Notes: generated by a model from the sequence alone, not told the origin. DNA of 6,248 nucleotides from Candidatus Woesearchaeota archaeon (GCA_016933095.1 JAFGBP010000047.1:1-6248); one strand, 5' to 3'. Positions 1-5,819 are shown, counted from the stretch's first letter. Numbers and translations are program-made.

Positions 1-101
1 TACAGAAGAGCGAAGCTCTTCGTACCAGAAAACTTCGTTTTCCCGGTAACCCAGCGTAACGGGTTATACGGAGCGCGGCCAGGAGATTCTGGACGCGCCC
101 C
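1..101 (+). repeat. Multi-hairpin intergenic element, copy A
   Basis: Four consecutive inverted repeats are visible. P1 pairs 5-11 with 15-21 around a GAA loop. P2 pairs 28-33 with 37-42 around a TTC loop, extended outward by CC 25-26 / GG 45-46 across a 1x2 internal loop (A27 against C43-C44). P3 is TAACCC 47-52 with GGGTTA 61-66 around the 8-nt loop AGCGTAAC. P4 pairs GCGCG 73-77 with CGCGC 94-98, then a G-A mismatch, then CCAG 79-82 with CTGG 89-92 around GAGATT. Positions 47-97 match 5900-5950 with four differences. The element ends just before the TATA-like box of the downstream ATPase gene, so it should not be part of that gene's leaderless mRNA. It could extend left of the window. Function is unknown: structured RNA, upstream gene 3' end, and REP/MITE-like DNA palindrome are all possible. 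The orientation is arbitrary, chosen to match copy B. Confidence 0.75.
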
Positions 102-113
102 GACAAAATAAAA

Positions 114-123
114 ACATTAATAA
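114..123 (+). promoter_or_regulatory. TATA-like box of the P-type ATPase gene
   Basis: The AT-rich run ACATTAATAA lies within a longer A-rich stretch (104-124) and is centred about 24-25 nt upstream of the ATG at 143. The sequence between it and the ATG is pyrimidine-rich (CCTCTCCTTCCC) with no GGAG or GGTGAT motif. This fits transcription starting at or next to the ATG, a leaderless mRNA. The box is less canonical than the others in the window. Confidence 0.5.
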
Positions 124-142
124 ACCTCTCCTTCCCTGATTC

Positions 143-2905
143 ATGCTTGAAAGGGGTGAATTGGGCAGAGTGTATTATACTAGGAATGCTGAAGATGTAG
201 TTCGCAATCTTGCAAGCTCTTCTGACCTAGGCCTTCGGAGGGAGGAGGCTAATGCGAGGCTTGAAAAGTATGGTCCTAACAAGCTAGTCGCTGCTAAAAG
301 GTCGTCAATAATAGCGAAGTTCTTCGCTCAGCTCTCAGAGCTTATGGTGGTAATACTGATCATGGCCGGCGGCATCGCTTTTGTCCTCGGAGAGACCATT
401 GATGCCACGATCATTTTCTTCATAGTAATTCTTAATGCCATCATCGGCGTGATTCAGGAGTACAAGGCTGAAAAGGCGATTGAGGCCTTGAAGCGCATGA
501 TATCCCCGCACACCATAGTGATCCGCGACGGGCACGAGAAGACCATCGGGGTCGAGGAGCTCGTGCCTGGAGACATCATCATCCTGGAGGAGGGCTCGAA
601 GGTCCCGGCCGACGCTAGGATCATAGATGAGAGCATGGTAAGGGTTGATGAGGCTTCCTTGACTGGGGAGAGCGTGCCTCATGCCAAGACCTCGGCAATC
701 ATAGAGGATAAGGACACTCCATTGGCTGATAGGAACAACATGATCTTTATGGGGACGACCATCACGAGCGGCAGATGCAAGGCGATTGTCGTCGAAACGG
801 GCATGCACACTGAATTTGGAAAGATTGCCGGGCTTACTTCTGAGATAAAGGAGGAGAAGAGTCCACTCCAAAAGGAGCTCGTGAACGTCGGGAAGTTCTT
901 GGCAAAGGCTACGCTCGTAATATGCCTCGTCGTATTCGCATTGGGCATATTTGACGGGCGTCCTTTTGTTGCCATGTTCTTATTCGCCGTGAGCCTTGGA
1001 GTCGCCGCGGTGCCTGAAGGGCTTCCAGCCACGATGACTATTGCTCTCGCCCTCGGGGTCCAGCGCATGGCTAGGCGCAAGGCTATCATAAGGAAGCTTT
1101 CTAGCGTGGAGACTCTTGGCAGCACGACTGTCATCTGCACTGACAAGACAGGAACCTTGACTAAGAACCAGATGACTGTAAAGAGGGTGTACTTGAACAA
1201 TAGGATCTTGGATGTGGAAGGGGAAGGCTATGAACCTAAAGGCCGATTCCTCCATGAAGAAGAGCCTTACCACAATGCTCATCTGCTGAAGCTTTTGAGG
1301 AGCGGGCTTCTTTGCAACAACGCAGAGCTGGTTCAGGAGAAGAATGGCTGGAGCATGATAGGGGACCCGACTGAGGGCGCTCTCGCTGTGAGCGCTGAAA
1401 AGGCAGGGCTTTCTCCTGAACATGCAAGGCAGGAGTATGCGAGGATCCACGAGATTCCTTTCTCGAGCGATAAGAGGATGATGATAACAGTCCATAAGAG
1501 GATTATGGGGAAGAAGAGGGAGTTCATAGCTTTCATGAAAGGTTCTTCTGACGCGGTTCTTCAGAGATGCTCATTTGTAGAGCTTGAAGGGAAGCAGAAG
1601 AAGCTCTCTCCAAAGGAGAAGGAGAAGATAAGGTCTGCGAACGAGAACATGGGAGCAGAGGCATTAAGGGTGCTCGGATTCGCGTATAAGATCCTGAAGG
1701 CCAAGGATGTCAAGAACTTTTCAAGGTTTGACGAGAAGGGTTTCACGTTCCAGGGTTTGCAGGGAATGATCGACCCGCCTAGGCCTGAAGTCAAGGATGC
1801 CGTCTTGAAGTGCCGCGAGGCTGGCATAAGGATATTTGTGATAACGGGAGACCAGGGTTTGACTGCCAAGGCCATTGCTAAGGAGATCGGGATTGCCGAT
1901 GATGAGACGAGAATATTCACCGGCACGGAACTGGACGCGTTGAGCGATGAAGAGCTTTCAGGAGTGCTCGAGCAGGAAGCTGTATTCGCGCGTATGACGG
2001 CAGAGAACAAGATGAGGATCGTCGATCACTTGATGAAGGACGGCCAGGTTGTGGCCGTGACAGGAGATGGAGTGAATGACGCTCCTGCGCTCAAGAGGGC
2101 TGATATCGGGGTCGCGATGGGCATAACCGGCACTGACGTCTCAAAAGAGGCCAGCAAGATGGTATTGACTGACGACGGATTTGCGACGATCGTGAATGCT
2201 ATCGAGGAGGGACGCACGATCTATAGCAACATTACTAAGTTTATAAGATACATGCTAAGCAGTAACATGGGGGAAATCATAGCGATCCTTATCGCGATGT
2301 TCCTGATACTTCCTTTCCTTCCGCCGGAGTTCAGCTTCATAACAGCAGTCCAGATCCTCTGGGTGAACCTTGGGACTGATGTCTTGCCTGCCTTGGCGCT
2401 TGGCGTCGAGCCTCCTGCTTCAGGGATCATGAAGAAAAAGCCAAGGAATCCTAAAGAGAAGATAATCACGACCAAGCATTTCATGGATTGGATCATCGCC
2501 GGTTTCATCATCGGCTCAGGCACTGTCTTAGCATACTTGCTGTATGCTGGTGACCCTTTGAAGGCGGGTACAATGGCTTTTAACGTGCTCGTCTTGTTCC
2601 AGCTCACTAACGTGTTCAACTGCCGCCACGAGACAAAGTCCATATTCACGTTGAAGCCTTGGAGCAACCCTATGCTGCTGCTGGCCGTAGCAGTGACTGT
2701 GGGCCTCCAGTTTGCTGTCATCAACTTCTCTGCGCTCCAGGTGTGGTTCAAGACAGCCCCGCTCTCGCTTGAGGATTGGGGAGTGGCCGTTCTCTTCAGC
2801 CTGTCGATAGTCGTGTACGACGAGATCCGCAAGGTTCTCTGGCACATTAAGGAGAGGAAGTATGCTGACAAGAGAGGATTTGAAGAGACGACGAGTGCCG
2901 CCTAG
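143..2905 (+). CDS. Cation-transporting P2-type ATPase (probable Ca2+ pump)
   Basis: Membrane ATPase that couples ATP hydrolysis to cation export through an aspartyl-phosphate intermediate; 920 aa is normal for the SERCA/PMCA class. Visible in order: N-terminal cation-ATPase domain (about 10-60); TM1-2 (about 65-105); actuator domain with TGES (174-177); TM3-4 (about 252-305) with PEGLP (291-295); phosphorylation motif DKTGTLT with Asp334; nucleotide-binding domain with MKGSSD (465-470, the KGAPE region); DPPR (544-547); TGD (568-570); TGDGVNDAP (640-648); and six C-terminal TM helices. Ca2+-ligand equivalents are Glu292 (TM4), Asn708 and Glu711 (SSNMGE, TM5), and Asn742, Thr745 and Asp746 (WVNLGTD, TM6). 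The TM8 position that is Glu908 in SERCA is Gln820. Family membership is certain; Ca2+ as substrate is inferred from the ligands, with other cations possible. The ATG follows the TATA-like box by about 24 nt without a Shine-Dalgarno, so it is probably leaderless. The stop codon lies inside a downstream repeat. Confidence 0.95.
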   Translation: MLERGELGRVYYTRNAEDVVRNLASSSDLGLRREEANARLEKYGPNKLVAAKRSSIIAKFFAQLSELMVVILIMAGGIAFVLGETIDATIIFFIVILNAIIGVIQEYKAEKAIEALKRMISPHTIVIRDGHEKTIGVEELVPGDIIILEEGSKVPADARIIDESMVRVDEASLTGESVPHAKTSAIIEDKDTPLADRNNMIFMGTTITSGRCKAIVVETGMHTEFGKIAGLTSEIKEEKSPLQKELVNVGKFLAKATLVICLVVFALGIFDGRPFVAMFLFAVSLGVAAVPEGLPATMTIALALGVQRMARRKAIIRKLSSVETLGSTTVICTDKTGTLTKNQMTVKRVYLNNRILDVEGEGYEPKGRFLHEEEPYHNAHLLKLLRSGLLCNNAELVQEKNGWSMIGDPTEGALAVSAEKAGLSPEHARQEYARIHEIPFSSDKRMMITVHKRIMGKKREFIAFMKGSSDAVLQRCSFVELEGKQKKLSPKEKEKIRSANENMGAEALRVLGFAYKILKAKDVKNFSRFDEKGFTFQGLQGMIDPPRPEVKDAVLKCREAGIRIFVITGDQGLTAKAIAKEIGIADDETRIFTGTELDALSDEELSGVLEQEAVFARMTAENKMRIVDHLMKDGQVVAVTGDGVNDAPALKRADIGVAMGITGTDVSKEASKMVLTDDGFATIVNAIEEGRTIYSNITKFIRYMLSSNMGEIIAILIAMFLILPFLPPEFSFITAVQILWVNLGTDVLPALALGVEPPASGIMKKKPRNPKEKIITTKHFMDWIIAGFIIGSGTVLAYLLYAGDPLKAGTMAFNVLVLFQLTNVFNCRHETKSIFTLKPWSNPMLLLAVAVTVGLQFAVINFSALQVWFKTAPLSLEDWGVAVLFSLSIVVYDEIRKVLWHIKERKYADKRGFEETTSAA

Positions 2906-2930
2906 CGTAGTCCTCAGTTGAACAGGCGGC
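2897..2930 (+). other. Inverted repeat spanning the ATPase stop codon
   Basis: GCCGCCT (2897-2903) is perfectly complementary to AGGCGGC (2924-2930), a 7-bp GC-rich stem with a 20-nt loop. The TAG stop (2903-2905) starts on the last stem base. No T-run follows, so it is not a classic intrinsic terminator. It could mark or protect the mRNA 3' end. Confidence 0.5.
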
Positions 2931-2995
2931 AGAAAATAAGTCGGCTTCATATGCAACTAATATGGCCGCACGGAGCGCGGCACGAAAGAGAGCAG
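2899..2995 (+). repeat. Tandem degenerate ~97-bp intergenic repeat, unit 1
   Basis: Opens with CGCCTAGCGTAGTC, which recurs as CGCCTAGCGAAGTC at 2996. Later blocks also recur in unit 2: GTTGAACA (2917-2924) against GTTGAATA (3015-3022), a GAA..AA.TCGG stretch, and CGG..GCGC near the end. It contains a hairpin with CGGC/GCCG (2942-2945 / 2965-2968) and CATAT/ATATG (2948-2952 / 2960-2964) around a 7-nt loop. A second hairpin pairs 2975-2981 with 2992-2998 with one G-A mismatch. The block ACGGAGCGCGGC (2970-2981) is identical to 68-79 of element A. The first 7 bases supply the last codons and stop of the ATPase gene. Confidence 0.65.
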
Positions 2996-3093
2996 CGCCT
3001 AGCGAAGTCTGACTGTTGAATACTCGACTAAAGAAGAATCGGTGCACATGAAAGTTTTCTGCTCGGACGAAGCGCGCTGCAAAGAGAGAGCAG
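2996..3093 (+). repeat. Tandem degenerate ~98-bp intergenic repeat, unit 2
   Basis: Second copy of the preceding unit, clearly diverged but keeping the same order of blocks. Its end forms a perfect 7-bp hairpin, GCGCTGC (3074-3080) with GCAGCGC (3090-3096), around a 9-nt AAAGAGAGA loop. At the matching place in unit 1 the stem has a G-A mismatch that is T-A here. The 19-mer GAGAGCAGCGCCTAGCGAA occurs exactly at 2988-3006 and 3086-3104, spanning each unit junction, and the second instance carries an extra GA before it. A partial third unit (3094-3104) runs up to the stop codon of the convergent pseudouridine synthase gene. No gene is seen in the 200-bp spacer 2906-3105. Confidence 0.65.
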
Positions 3094-3105
3094 CGCCTAG
3101 CGAAT

Positions 3106-3792
3106 CTATTTATAGAATATCTTTTCCTTATCCTCTTCTGACAAGTGCCTTATCTGACCTGGCTTCAGGCTTCCGAGTTCCAGGCGCCCGATCCTTGTCC
3201 TCTCAAGACTCACGACGTGGTAGCCGAGGGCTTTCATCATGCGCCTGATTATCCTGTTCCTGCCTTCGTGGATCATGATCTCGACCTTGTTCCTTTGGAG
3301 CTTCCTTGCTTTGCCAGGCGCGGTCATCCCGTCGTCTAGCATCACGCCGTGCTCTATCCTCTTGAGGGTTCTGGTGTCGATCGGCTTGTCTAGCTCAACC
3401 GCGTATGACTTCTTGATCTCGTATCTCGGGTGCATTATGCTGTTAGCGAAGTCTCCGTCGTTCGTGAGCAAGAGAAGGCCGGTGGTGTTGTAGTCCAGCC
3501 TGCCTATCGGGAAGACTCGCTCTTTCAGGTGGATGAAGCTCATTATCGTCTTCTGGAACTTGTCCTCGAGAGCCGTTGCGCAGTGCTTTGGCTTGTTGAA
3601 CATGATGTAAATCTTCTTCTCAGGCCGGACAAGCTTTCCTTCCACGAGTATATTGTCATTCGCGCTCGCCTTGTCTCCAAGCTTTGCCACCTGGCCGTTT
3701 ATCTTGACCTGGCCTTGCTCGATCAAGGCCTCAGCCTTCCGCCTCGAGCAGTAACCCCAGTTGCTGATGAGCTTCTGCACCCTGTGTTCCAT
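3106..3792 (-). CDS. S4-domain pseudouridine synthase, RsuA/RluB family
   Basis: Isomerises specific uridines in structured RNA, usually ribosomal RNA, to pseudouridine. The 228-aa protein has an N-terminal S4 RNA-binding domain (about 2-50: HRVQKLISNWGYCSRRKAEALI, shown here as HRVQKLISNW then GYCSRRKAEALI, followed by G-Q-V-K-I-N-G) and a catalytic domain from about 60. Family motifs are FNKPKH (65-70), GRLDYNTTGLLLLTNDG (97-113) with catalytic Asp100, and the C-terminal HEGRNRIIRRMMKALG (175-190) followed by LERTRIGRLELGSLKPGQIR. Length matches small RsuA/RluB/RluE proteins. The rRNA target cannot be read from sequence, so no symbol is given. The ATG at 3792 follows a TATA box (3815-3822) by 26 nt with no Shine-Dalgarno, consistent with a leaderless transcript. 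It converges with the ATPase gene and diverges from the tautomerase gene. This family is mainly bacterial, so an ancient transfer is plausible (inference). Confidence 0.93.
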   Translation of the reverse strand: MEHRVQKLISNWGYCSRRKAEALIEQGQVKINGQVAKLGDKASANDNILVEGKLVRPEKKIYIMFNKPKHCATALEDKFQKTIMSFIHLKERVFPIGRLDYNTTGLLLLTNDGDFANSIMHPRYEIKKSYAVELDKPIDTRTLKRIEHGVMLDDGMTAPGKARKLQRNKVEIMIHEGRNRIIRRMMKALGYHVVSLERTRIGRLELGSLKPGQIRHLSEEDKEKIFYK

Positions 3793-3814
3793 AGTCCATT
3801 AAGGAATCGCCTTG

Positions 3815-3822
3815 CTATATAA
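3815..3822 (-). promoter_or_regulatory. TATA box of the pseudouridine synthase gene
   Basis: On the minus strand the sequence reads TTATATAG, a near-canonical archaeal TATA box. Its centre lies about 26 nt from the ATG at 3792, so transcription should begin at the start codon. The intervening sequence has no ribosome binding site. Confidence 0.7.
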
Positions 3823-3843
3823 CATTTTTCATTATGAAGTGCG

Positions 3844-3875
3844 AAACAGTTAAAAAGGCGCTCAGCGACCTGTTT
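3844..3875 (+). promoter_or_regulatory. Promoter of the tautomerase gene with possible operator
   Basis: GTTAAAAA (3849-3856) is the best TATA-like box; a start site about 26 nt beyond its centre falls near 3879. It is bracketed by an inverted repeat, AAACAG (3844-3849) and CTGTTT (3870-3875). Between them lies a second small palindrome, CGCT-C-AGCG (3859-3867). Such symmetry over the TATA box and initiation region is where archaeal repressors often bind, but no regulator is identified. Confidence 0.4.
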
Positions 3876-3879
3876 ACCG

Positions 3880-3885
3880 GGTGAT
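3880..3885 (+). promoter_or_regulatory. Shine-Dalgarno site of the tautomerase gene
   Basis: GGTGAT matches the archaeal anti-Shine-Dalgarno target (part of GGAGGTGAT) and ends 6 nt before the ATG at 3892. This supports that start. It contrasts with the leaderless genes around it. Confidence 0.65.
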
Positions 3886-3891
3886 AATATT

Positions 3892-4086
3892 ATGCCGATT
3901 GTCAATATAAAGATATGGGAAGGAAGAACTGATGACGCTGCAAAGGAGAACCTGATAAAAGACGTGACTGATGCAGTCGTGAAGAACATCAAGTGCCCTG
4001 CCCAAGCAGTGGATGTATGCATTGACGAGGTTCCTATGAAGAATTGGGGCCGGGGAGGGGTTGTCTCCTCAAAGCTTAATTTATAG
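3892..4086 (+). CDS. 4-oxalocrotonate tautomerase family protein
   Basis: Small 64-aa tautomerase-superfamily protein, the normal size for 4-OT subunits, which assemble as hexamers and use the N-terminal proline exposed after Met removal as catalytic base. Visible features: Pro2 (mature Pro1), the EGR motif with Arg12 (mature Arg11), and the C-terminal KNWGRGG (50-56) with Trp52 in place of the aromatic Phe50 of 4-OT, followed by GVVSSKL. The position of 4-OT Arg39 appears to be Asp41 here (AVDVCIDEV), so the canonical oxalocrotonate substrate is not assured; many relatives differ there. No aromatic-degradation genes are nearby and the real substrate is unknown. A Shine-Dalgarno lies 6 nt upstream. 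The gene ends 9 bp before the stop of the convergent TreT-like gene. Confidence 0.9.
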   Translation: MPIVNIKIWEGRTDDAAKENLIKDVTDAVVKNIKCPAQAVDVCIDEVPMKNWGRGGVVSSKLNL

Positions 4087-4095
4087 ATGCCAGGG

Positions 4096-5310
4096 TCATT
4101 TTAGGCAGCTAGGAGGGTAGAGCTTGTTGAAGAGGTTGATGTAGTCTTCGAGGTGCCTTGTTATCAGGAAGTTCTGCTTGACGTGCTCGTGGCCTTGCCT
4201 TCCCAATTCCCTCCTCAATTTTGAGTCTTGGAGTATCTTGCTTCCTTTATCTGCTCCGTCTTTCAAGTCCTTTATTATGTAGCCCGTCTTTCCGTTCAGT
4301 ACTTGGAGGGGAATGCCTCCGACGTTCGTCCCGAGTACAGGGGTCTTCTTCCACAAGGCTTCTGACACCGTAAGAGCAAAGCCTTCCTTAAGCGAGTTCT
4401 GGAATATGAAAGCAGATTCCTTCTGGAGGGCGTTGACGAGCAGGTCGTTCTTCTCAGTTATCAGGTGCACTCCAGGTATCTTCTCGGCGAGTTTTGATAT
4501 CTTCATGTACATGACGGGCCCTTGAGGATCGTCTGCCGCCATGTCTCCCATGAGTACGAGCTGGCAGTCGTTCTTCTCCCGCATCATCTCGTACATGCGT
4601 AAGACTCCAAGAGTGCCCTTCCAAGGGTCGAACCTCGATATCTGAGTTATTATCGGGATGTCAGGGTCGATGCCTTTCTTCTTGAGGAGCTTCCTCGCCG
4701 CAAACCTCGGCATATCTTTGTTCTTGACTGAGAGAGGGTCTATGCTCGGCGAGATTATCACTTGGGGCTTGTCAAGGGATTTGATCCTGAACTTGTCGGA
4801 TGAAATCACGATTCCCTCGTATTTCTGGATGAATGGCATCAGGAACTCTAACGTCTCCTTGTGAGGGTTAGACAGGTCTATGTGGCACCGCCATATCCAC
4901 TTTGACCTCTTCGCATAAAAGTCAATCATACCAAGAGGCTGGGGGTCGTGCATCACGACGATGTCATGCTTCTCCAAGTGGTTGATCATCGCGTTTCTCT
5001 CGCAATACTCCAAGTAGATCTTCTTACGGTTGTTGGTGAGCTTGCTAGGCTTCCCTTGGAGCGAGTTGTGAAAACCCTTTGTGACCTTGAAGAAAGAGTG
5101 GCTTCCGAGGATAACCCTCCAGCCCGCGTCGAGCGCCAGGTCATCCATAAGAAAGACCAAAGTATTGAGGATCTCTGCGACTCCTCCTCCGGATGACGTC
5201 GCGTTCACGTGGACCACGTGCTTCCCTGCAAGGTTCTCTGCAGCATCCCTTATCCTGTTCACGACCTGCCGCCCTGCAATGTCAGCGTAATCATTAAGTC
5301 TTGGTATCAT
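4096..5310 (-). CDS. treT: Trehalose synthase, TreT-type GT4 glycosyltransferase
   Basis: Predicted cytosolic enzyme joining glucose from a nucleotide sugar (UDP- or ADP-glucose) to free glucose to give trehalose, a compatible solute; the TreT reaction is reversible in characterised members. The 404-aa protein has the usual length and two Rossmann domains of GT-B enzymes. TreT-like signatures are HVNATSSGGGVAEIL (34-48), HDPQP (121-125), WIWRCHIDLSNPH (138-150), PSIDPLS (188-194), SRFDPWKG (225-232) and GDMAADDPQG (255-264). The GT4 EX7E pair is Glu309 and Glu317 in KEGFALTVSEALW. The C-terminal FLITRHLEDY (381-390) is also typical. The start at 5310 is supported by GGAG 9 nt upstream and a TATA box at 5358-5366. 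No other trehalose gene (TPS/TPP, TreY/Z) is in the window. The family assignment is strong; the donor sugar and physiological direction are inferred. Confidence 0.9.
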   Translation of the reverse strand: MIPRLNDYADIAGRQVVNRIRDAAENLAGKHVVHVNATSSGGGVAEILNTLVFLMDDLALDAGWRVILGSHSFFKVTKGFHNSLQGKPSKLTNNRKKIYLEYCERNAMINHLEKHDIVVMHDPQPLGMIDFYAKRSKWIWRCHIDLSNPHKETLEFLMPFIQKYEGIVISSDKFRIKSLDKPQVIISPSIDPLSVKNKDMPRFAARKLLKKKGIDPDIPIITQISRFDPWKGTLGVLRMYEMMREKNDCQLVLMGDMAADDPQGPVMYMKISKLAEKIPGVHLITEKNDLLVNALQKESAFIFQNSLKEGFALTVSEALWKKTPVLGTNVGGIPLQVLNGKTGYIIKDLKDGADKGSKILQDSKLRRELGRQGHEHVKQNFLITRHLEDYINLFNKLYPPSCLK

Positions 5311-5317
5311 CTCATAT

Positions 5318-5324
5318 CTCTCCC
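5318..5324 (-). promoter_or_regulatory. Shine-Dalgarno site of the treT-like gene
   Basis: On the minus strand GGGAGAG lies 7 nt before the ATG at 5310, with its GGAG core ending 9 nt before it. The match to the archaeal consensus is partial but purine-rich, and it agrees with the roughly 25-nt leader predicted from the TATA box. Confidence 0.45.
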
Positions 5325-5357
5325 TGAAACCCTAAAAGGTCCTCTTGAAAGAAATAG

Positions 5358-5366
5358 TTTATATAA
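5358..5366 (-). promoter_or_regulatory. TATA box of the treT-like gene
   Basis: The minus strand reads TTATATAAA, a strong archaeal TATA box, just downstream of the PAS gene stop (5375). A start site about 26 nt beyond its centre falls near 5336, giving a leader of about 25 nt. The gene therefore appears separately transcribed rather than only read through from the PAS gene. Confidence 0.65.
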
Positions 5367-5374
5367 GTTTTGAT

Positions 5375-5752
5375 TTACATCGGATCCGCTTTCATGAGCT
5401 CTCCGACCTCGTATGATCCGCCCTCGTACATGACGTGTATGAACCTGAAGGTCACGTTGTATTTCTTGCCGCTCTTCGAGATCATCGTCGTAGTGCTCTC
5501 TCCCTTTCCTTGAGGGATGGATTCCAGTGCGTATTCTCTCTTCTGCAAGTCAGTCATCCCATTGTCCAGAAGGTCAGGAACCCTTTTTTCCAGGAGCTCT
5601 TCCACAGAATACTCTGCCATGGCGGCAAGCTCTTTGGAGCACCACACGATCGACATGTCGAACAGGTCTGTTATGTATTGGGGGTTCTTGATATACTCCT
5701 TTGCCTTCTTAAGGATGGCTTCTTGAGTTTTTTTCATCTCTGCTTCAAACAT
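5375..5752 (-). CDS. Small stand-alone PAS-domain protein
   Basis: A 125-aa protein that is almost entirely one PAS-like domain after a charged N-terminal helix (about 1-22). IVWCSKELAAMAEYSVEELL (35-54) resembles the PAS pattern of an aliphatic strand followed by GYS.EELLG. KSGKKYNVTFRFIHVMYEGG (93-112) then YEVGEL resembles the late beta-sheet, where KDG, a sensor strand and a G..R.DI end are usual. There is no histidine kinase, cyclase, HTH or membrane segment, so it may act by binding a partner or ligand; ligand unknown. The reading frame is open far upstream (to 6079), but that part crosses repeat element B. The ATG at 5752 is preferred because a TATA box (5774-5783) is centred about 27 nt upstream, which implies a leaderless mRNA. 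The next Met upstream (5803) has the TATA box inside its coding region. Assignment to PAS rests on pattern only. Confidence 0.7.
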   Translation of the reverse strand: MFEAEMKKTQEAILKKAKEYIKNPQYITDLFDMSIVWCSKELAAMAEYSVEELLEKRVPDLLDNGMTDLQKREYALESIPQGKGESTTTMISKSGKKYNVTFRFIHVMYEGGSYEVGELMKADPM

Positions 5753-5773
5753 ACGCTTCTTATCCGGGATGTT

Positions 5774-5783
5774 ATTTTTATAA
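5774..5783 (-). promoter_or_regulatory. TATA box of the PAS-domain gene
   Basis: The minus strand reads TTATAAAAAT, centred about 27 nt from the ATG at 5752. No Shine-Dalgarno lies between. This is the main reason for choosing the short form of the PAS protein. The flanking region (5772-5793) is AT-rich on both strands and could also serve a plus-strand transcript. Confidence 0.6.
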
Positions 5784-5819
5784 TTTTTGAAAATGCAAGT
5801 CATTAACCAATCATAATCA

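Noticed and set aside
1..45. Intrinsic (hairpin plus T-run) terminator at the left edge
   Set aside because: The P1 and P2 hairpins are strong but neither is followed by a terminal T-run, and the same pair occurs in a divergent spacer where no transcript needs ending.
980..1495. Long minus-strand open frame inside the ATPase gene
   Set aside because: It is a shadow of a strongly conserved coding region, shows no recognisable domain, and has no TATA box.
2897..3104. Integron attC-like sites: GTTGAAC and GTTGAAT match GTTRRRY, and GCCTAGC is one base from RYYYAAC
   Set aside because: The matches are short and degenerate, do not form the paired R/L box layout of attC, and the flanking genes are convergent with their own promoters rather than a cassette array.
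2899..3104. CRISPR array
   Set aside because: Only two to three degenerate units with a ~97-bp period whose whole length is similar; there are no short conserved repeats with unique spacers.
3042..3248. Small plus-strand open frame in the convergent spacer
   Set aside because: It starts in repeat unit 2 and continues antisense through the pseudouridine synthase gene; no promoter or ribosome binding site is seen.
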